From Physocladia obscura (Eukaryota; Chytridiomycota; Chytridiomycetes; Chytridiales; Chytriomycetaceae): a DNA stretch of 12,245 nt. Of this stretch, positions 7,510 through 12,245 are shown piece by piece. The position numbers and the translations under genes were made by a program. Numbering within the stretch: position 1 is the first letter of the stretch; each line of letters opens with the position of its first letter. The stretch is from NCBI GenBank assembly GCA_027596945.1, contig JADGJH010000726.1, positions 1 to 12,245 of the forward strand, given 5' to 3'. The notes beneath the pieces were generated by a model, which saw nothing but the letters and a program-made list of their open reading frames with translations, was not told the origin of the DNA and did no database searches.

Positions 7510-9121
7510 TTATGTGCAGGGTGCTATGTGATCATCCATTTGATTTTTAAAGCAATTTTTGCAGCCAAGACAGAAACCAAATGCCTGGTACTTCATGCAA
7601 ATAGACTAAGTTGAGCTGTGACACCACGTATTTGAGCAGAAACTGTTTTCATTTGCACCTCTACAATGAAACACAACTTTATTGGTTTTTGCAATTTTCT
7701 TGTTGATTTGCACTTGCTTCCTGGCTTCTTTGCACTCTTCAGTTACTTTTCACTTATTTTGTTGAAGGATTACACCATAAAACCGAAAATTTTCTTGAAC
7801 AATTTTCTATCAAAGGATTTATTTTTAAGAATGGAGAAATTTAATGTCCCAACTTTGTCTCACAAATTTGAACAAGAAAAATGAAGAATTATTAGGAATG
7901 GTTTAAATGAGGCACAAATTTGAGTATTTTATTTGAAAGTTCTATTCTTAGAAAAATAAACAATAAGTTTGCAACCAAAATTAAAATTATTGTGCTCAAG
8001 AAACTGTTCAAAGTGAATCCACAAGCAAAGGATTCATCACTTTTGCTTGAGTGGGCATTAAAAATGATTTCTTTGTTAAATGGAAAAATCCCTGTGCCCT
8101 CAAATAATGGCTGGATAATATGCAACATAATACACTTGCAAGCTTCAAGGGCTATTGGGATAAGTTCTTCACCAACTTTTTGCAATGTGTTTGTTGTAAT
8201 TTTTTTTTTTTGATATAATTGACAGATCTTGTGAAGATCAGTGAGTCTAAAGGCTGCCAGAAATACATTGTGTTTGGCAGTAGAAAGAATTCAACAATTT
8301 CTGACTCAAACCATTGTGTGAGAAAATCTGTTGTTCTGTGAACACCAAGATTATCATTAAATAGAATTGGAGTAAGCCCACCATAATAGGCTTCCATTAC
8401 ATTTCTGTCTGCTATACACAAAGTATGTTAGCATAATATTATCCTTGCACAAACAGCCTGGATCAGCTTGTAATTGGATATTGCCAAACTTGAGGGGTCA
8501 GACAAAAACATCCATTACTAATGGAATGAAACTTGCATATCGTCTGAAGTCTCCTTGAATGCTATTTGACCACACAATTTCAACACTGATGATTGACTTT
8601 GACTGTAAGTTGTCATTCTGTAATTTTATTTGCATTTTATCAACATTCATTATATTTTTCCAGCTGTAGCCTTTATTGTTCATCCAATAGTCAAAATTGT
8701 TCACCCATATTTGAACAGATTCAGGAGTTAGCAAATTAGTGTGATCAACAACAGTGATAGTCTTTGTCTGTTTGAAGCTGAGAGTATTTTTATTCATAAA
8801 ATAAACTTGCTAAGCCATAACTCTGCTAACCATCCTACTTCCTCATAACCTCTCTCATTATATTTTGTTACCAAATTAATGTAGTCTATACATGCAATTG
8901 GAGGATGGCAAAAAGCCTGCACCTAAAGCCCCTTCTTCATCTGTGAACTGTTGATTGCCATTTGTTCATCCTGGATGACTTTCTATGTGCTTTTACAGAG
9001 ATCTAGTAGCCTCCTTTGACATATGAGCAAATTCATTAACAGATTCAGCTACTTTGTTGAGTGAGACAAATCCAATAAGTTTTTTGTTCTCAGTCCTGTT
9101 GAGCTCAAATAAAGAAACCAT
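7510..9121 (-). pseudogene. DDE_1-family transposase relic (pogo/Tigger-like)
   Basis: Read on the minus strand, it is broken into several frames. 9121-8800 holds an N-terminal remnant with stops. 8797-8498 contains the first catalytic Asp in MNVDKMQI (Asp codon 8639-8641; the usual neighbouring Glu is Lys). 8421-8152 has the second Asp in LFNDNLGVHRTTDF (8353-8355) and the third in FWQPLDSLIF (8245-8247), giving D-x35-D spacing. 8185-7892 overlaps it in another frame and carries the family tail IIQPLFEGTGIFPFNKEI. About 7740-7510 encodes a basic stretch and a Cys/His-rich end (FHCRGANENSFCSNTWCH, stop, then FGFCLGCKNCFKNQMDDH), like the C-terminal zinc knuckle of some relatives. All three acidic residues survive, but frameshifts and nonsense codons rule out an intact protein. 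In life this enzyme cuts and pastes TA-flanked elements. Confidence 0.85.
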
Positions 9122-9394
9122 TTCAGAACTTCCTTGAGTAATGTATAGAAAGGGAGAATTCAATAATAGCTATATTGTATTATCACTGCAGAACAGCGCG
9201 GAGCCCACACTCACTAAACACACTTTTGTTATTCACCAAATTTGAGATTTCCTTCAGACAACTTGGTTTCACTCTGAGTGGGCCGCAACTTGCTTGAGAT
9301 GTATATGAAACAGTGCCATTTCAGACAATGTTACAACTGATGACTTAACCTTGACATAGAGCGTGTTTTATTAAAAAATGAATCATTGGCATTG

Positions 9395-9421
9395 GTTTGA
9401 GAAATTTTTTTGGTTAGAAAA
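9395..9421 (-). repeat. Right terminal inverted repeat
   Basis: GTTTGAGAAATTTTTTT followed by GGTTAGAAAA is the inverted partner of 7321-7346. Further A residues (9422-9426) lead to the TA at 9427-9428. Confidence 0.85.
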
Positions 9422-9476
9422 AAAAATATGCCTAATCATAGATCTACCAGAAAAATATTAGTTGCAAGAATCCTTT

Positions 9477-10724
9477 TTATTTTTTTACTTGAAAATAAAC
9501 TGCTCGCCATTGTCCAAATGATTTATTTTCAGCCCACTCTGCATAACAGTGGTAAACAAGTTCGCGATACTCATCACGAGTAAGACCCATTGCTTTATGC
9601 ATCCAATCCTCCATCCCCAGCATCAAGCTTTTCCCATTTGCACCGTTAAGGATTCCCATTTGAGAGCCCCATCCAATTGGAATCCGCACTAATTTCGTTT
9701 CTTGGTTTTCAACATTGTCGGCCACTTGTTTCAAATACCAAGGCAAATTCGTTGCTGCGTAGCAATCCATCCCACGGCGATGAAGTGCGTCGAAAAGAGC
9801 TGTTCCTAAAGTGCGAGTGTGGGTGCCGGCATTGTAAAAAACTACATCCGCTTCGAGAAGCTCTATCCAGCCACCTGGTTTTGTCACACGAATTAATTCT
9901 CGTACTGCATCAGGAAATTTTTCTTTTGGCATTCCGAGAACTAGAAGTCTTTGATGGACGTAATCGAATGTGTTATCGGCATCTATAATATCAAAACCAA
10001 TGAAAAGAAAGAATATCAACGCTAAATATATATAAAATATTGGTTTACATGGAAGTCCTTCCAGTACATTTCCGAAAGATATTTCTGCACCAATATCAGG
10101 AGCTTCAGAGACCAAATCCTGCGCAATATCCACACCGTAGCATTCAGTAGTAGGATATTCTTTTTTGATGCATTTTAGCCAAAATCCTCGAGCACAGCCA
10201 ACGTCCAAAATTTTAAGGCCAGATTTTGTTTTTGCAAGCTCTTTCACAACAGGACTAACTATATCTCTGTAAAACAAAGCCAATATTCAGATCTGAGACA
10301 AAACAACGAATGTCAGGTTTCGTACCCGTTGAAGGCAGCACGGAAAATATAGTGCTGCATTTCCAAACGGTCTTGCTCTTTGGCGTCCATTGGCAATACA
10401 TAGTCGCTGTTTTCCAGAGTATGGTAATCACGCATTTCGGCATCCCAAGACTCTGGAAGGTTAGGATTCCAGTTTTTTGCCTGCAATGTATTGATGTGGG
10501 CAGCTCGAAGAGCTTTGCTTGGGATTGGCGATGCTGTAGTCGCTGCGGCTTGCTTGGTGGATTGATTCTTGATTTTCGAAAGTAATCGCTGAGTTTACAG
10601 CGTATGGGCTGGCGTTTGATTTGCTTACCTGGGCATTTTTGTCGTTAGTAAACCCGGCCGGCGGAACTACTTCTGTTGTGTTGCTTAGTGCTTTTTTAAT
10701 AGATTTGGATTGATAGTGGCCCAT
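9477..10724 (-). CDS. SAM-dependent class I methyltransferase, four exons
   Basis: Model on the minus strand: 10724-10629, 10588-10326, 10266-10049, 9982-9477; 360 aa ending TAA. Introns are 40, 59 and 66 nt, in phases 0, 2 and 1. The last two are certain because they restore AAFNG-DIVSP and EGLPY-ADNTFDYVHQRL. The first has a perfect CAG/GTAAGC donor; its acceptor may be at 10589 (40 nt) or 10568 (61 nt). Residues 1-80 look disordered. NPNLPESWDAEMRDYHTLEN and PMDAKEQDRLEMQHY form the lead-in typical of fungal Methyltransf_25/31-type (TAM/LaeA-like) proteins. Motif I is ILDVGCARGFW (139-149); acidic D166 in YGVDIAQ should bind the SAM ribose; the NVLEGLP...NTFDYVHQRL segment and RVTKPGGWIELLE complete the Rossmann fold. 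Ala145-Arg146 replace the usual Gly-Thr of motif I. The substrate is unknown. A transposon lies 50 bp beyond the stop. Confidence 0.88.
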
Positions 10725-10839
10725 TCTATAGAATTTTTGATATTTTTCTCAGGGTAAATTGCCTGATAATGTCATCACTTTTTAATCCTTTGTTTGATCA
10801 CTTGATGTTCTAGATTTTCACTCCCAGCTGCAGATTTTC
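10725..10839. promoter_or_regulatory. Divergent intergenic region, 115 bp, probable bidirectional promoter
   Basis: The methyltransferase reads left from 10724 and the unknown gene reads right from 10840, so both promoters and 5' leaders must share this short AT-rich segment unless a leader intron exists. AGATTTTCA occurs twice, at 10812-10820 and 10832-10840, 20 bp apart, the second running into the right-hand ATG. No clear TATA box is visible. Confidence 0.5.
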
Positions 10840-12010
10840 ATGTATCTCACCAGTCCAAACAGACCAAACCAAGACACGGTCGGGATGGTGGCGCCAAATT
10901 TTGTTGGTGCAGGGAGAAAAACGCGTTGGAACAATACCGGCGAGATCCAATCAGAACTCTACTTGAAAGCAGACGGTTTATTGCAAGGCTCAATGGCTCG
11001 ATCCGTTGCGTTTCCTGTCAGTGCTGCACTTCCATCGGCTGGTGCTTTTTCCTTTTGATGTTATAATAATTGTCTGAATGAAAATAAAATTAGGCGGTGG
11101 CGTTTTCAAAGCAGTTCCTTCAACGTCATCAACAGTGGTATCCCGGAAAATTACGACTGCACGAAATTTAGCAAGTAGAGCCTCAATTTTTCAAGGAAAC
11201 AGAAACTCAAAATTATACCCAGGCGCATTGAAAGCAGTATTTGTGAGAACTTCTCGTGATGCATGTGACGGAACCGTTTGGAACAGCGGTGTTTTACATG
11301 AAGACGTAAAAATTGTGCAGGCGCGCCATGAATTTGAAAAACAGCGAGAAAAAGAAAAGGCAACCACACCGGAAATTGACTTGAAGAAAGAGCATGTACA
11401 TCTTGAAAAAGTTTATCGAAAACAATTTCTTGGTGGAAATGATGACTGGAATTATGGTGCTAATGAGTCTTTAGACAGAGGAAAGAGCGTCGGTCGATGT
11501 AGCTTTGAGCGAATCAGTCTGACAAGCCACTCCGGCAATAAAAATTGCAAAAAAACAATAGAAAATCGGAATGCAAGGAATTATCAAGAACAGATACAGA
11601 AACATTTGTTAAGAAATGGAGCAATGATGTTATGCAGCAGCAATTCAATTTTCCTAAGTAAAATCAAATCATCAAATTTTTCAACGTCACTTTTGAATGA
11701 ACAACCAACTTCTGAAGAATTGCTGTCGCCATTAACTGTTGGGACAAACACTAACAAGAGTGGCAACTTAGAAAAAAATTCTCCAGGAAAACGAGTTGCA
11801 CAAATTATTGGCAATGGACTTCCACCAGTACGACCTGAATCACCACGTGCATGGGAAAGAATCAAGGTAGTGCTCCAAGAAAATTCAAGACGGAGAAGTA
11901 GTTGGGCGGATTTAAATCGAAACAACGAGTATATGAACAAGTATGATATAGATGCAATACCAGGTCTCGAAATAGGTGGAGCAGTAAAGCGACGACATAA
12001 ACGGATTTGA
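10840..12010 (+). CDS. Unidentified basic protein, two exons, 372 aa
   Basis: Exon 1 is 10840-11041 and exon 2 is 11094-12010, ending TGA. The 52-nt intron (GTGCTT..AAATTAG, branch-like CTGAAT) is phase 1 and joins LPSAG to GGVFKAVPSTSST; unspliced, exon 1 would stop at 11056. The ATG at 10840 is the first in frame. The N-terminus is rich in Asn, Pro, Arg and Gly (SPNRPNQDTVGMVAPNF, GRKTRWNNTGE). A charged, probably coiled-coil segment lies near residues 150-185 (HEFEKQREKEKATTPEIDLK), then a Ser/Asn-rich linker, and a C-terminal module with PPVRPESPRAWERIKVVLQE, RRRSSWADLNRNNEY and a basic end (KRRHKRI). There are no membrane segments or signal peptide. I do not recognise the family. RRRSSW resembles a basophilic-kinase site, but that is only a motif match. 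Confidence 0.7.
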
Positions 12011-12225
12011 GATTGGGATGGTCATGGGAACCAAAATTTTTTAGGGTTACTAAGATTATTTTCACCTTCCTTTCATTTGAGTCGATGATTGCTGGAAATA
12101 AATTTGATTCAAATGAAAAGACATAACAAAGAAAATTCTGGCTTTATTTATATCGAAGGTTGAATGAAAATGAAAATCAGTAGTTGAAGAGTGGCGGGTG
12201 TGACAATGGAAAAATGAAATAAGGC
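12011..12225 (+). other. 3' flank of the preceding gene, no further gene seen
   Basis: The sequence is AT-rich with no sizeable open frame. It carries an AATAAA at 12097-12102, 87 bases after the stop codon, in a suitable place for a polyadenylation signal. Confidence 0.5.
12097..12102 (+). terminator. Candidate polyadenylation signal AATAAA
   Basis: This exact AATAAA hexamer is 87 bases past the stop codon at 12010, in the same orientation as the gene. AT-rich DNA yields such hexamers by chance, so this is only suggestive. Confidence 0.4.
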
Positions 12226-12245
12226 AAAAAAAAAAAAAAAAAAAA
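12226..12245 (+). repeat. Poly(A) run at the window edge
   Basis: There are twenty consecutive A up to the last base. It may continue outside the window. It could be a genomic homopolymer, the tail of a retroposed copy, or a contig-end artefact. Confidence 0.8.

Larger units (their letters stand above)
7314..9426 (-). mobile_element. pogo/Tigger-like (Tc1/mariner superfamily) DNA transposon, decayed
   Basis: The element is bounded by near-identical inverted ends (7321-7346 and 9395-9421, differing by one A in a homopolymer) and flanked on both sides by TA (7312-7313 and 9427-9428), the target duplication of this superfamily. Its length of about 2.1 kb and a single minus-strand transposase relic with the DDE_1 (pogo/Tigger/CENP-B-like) signature agree. 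The first 7-11 bases inside the TA are less well conserved between the ends. It is inserted in the end of a decayed plus-strand ORF and 50 bp past the stop codon of the methyltransferase gene. Frameshifts and stops in the transposase mean it cannot move by itself. Confidence 0.8.

Noticed and set aside
7920..8213. Plus-strand 97-codon ORF inside the transposon
   Set aside because: It is antisense to the transposase C-terminal region that contains the family tail GTGIFPFN; it is a shadow.
9677..9988. Plus-strand 103-codon ORF
   Set aside because: It is antisense to the methyltransferase exon, whose conserved motifs fix the real strand.
10461..10724. Separate 87-aa minus-strand protein
   Set aside because: Only its first 32 codons are real (methyltransferase exon 1). 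The rest reads through an intron and a wrong frame to a chance stop.
12226..12245. Retrotransposon or processed-pseudogene tail
   Set aside because: The gene before it has an intron, so it is not a processed copy, and no target duplication can be seen because the window ends here.

Overview
This is eukaryotic nuclear DNA. Its protein-coding genes are cut by many short spliceosomal introns (about 40-66 nt, GT..AG, branch-like TACTAAT or YTRAC boxes near the acceptor). TAA, TAG and TGA all end reading frames, so the standard code fits. Introns this small, an AT-rich background, a methyltransferase of the type expanded in fungi and a YbaK-fused eukaryotic-type prolyl-tRNA synthetase suggest a fungus, possibly an early-diverging (chytrid- or mucoromycete-like) one. 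The lineage is inference; no rRNA or other phylogenetic marker is present.

Layout. (1) 1-1143, + strand: the 3' part of an unidentified gene with long His and Gln tracts. Three small introns join four exons that otherwise look like unrelated ORFs. (2) 1144-2388: one doubtful 57-codon ORF, then AT-rich DNA with a hairpin, ATGCAT-rich repeats and probably an old repeat relic. (3) 2368-2613, + strand: a coding-looking stretch broken by one in-frame TGA. (4) 2655 to about 5293, + strand: prolyl-tRNA synthetase in five exons, with a probable mitochondrial presequence, a YbaK-like editing domain and a complete class II core. Its last residues are not found; a polypyrimidine tract follows. (5) 5413-7313: repeat-rich, decayed DNA with an inverted repeat that encodes a similar peptide on both strands, a spaced direct repeat, and a frameshifted coding relic at 6518-7311. 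(6) 7314-9426: a 2.1-kb pogo/Tigger-like DNA transposon with terminal inverted repeats, TA target duplication and a broken minus-strand transposase. It sits in the end of the preceding relic and 50 bp beyond the next gene's stop codon. (7) 9477-10724, - strand: a SAM-dependent methyltransferase gene in four exons. (8) 10840-12010, + strand: a two-exon gene of unknown function, divergent from the methyltransferase across 115 bp. (9) A poly(A) run ends the window.

The genes are not an operon and no shared pathway is evident. ProRS is housekeeping (translation), the methyltransferase has no predictable substrate, and the two remaining genes are unidentified. I found no clear new multi-gene system. 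The best leads are the possible dual targeting and missing 3' end of ProRS, the nested transposon insertion, and the two unidentified intron-split genes.
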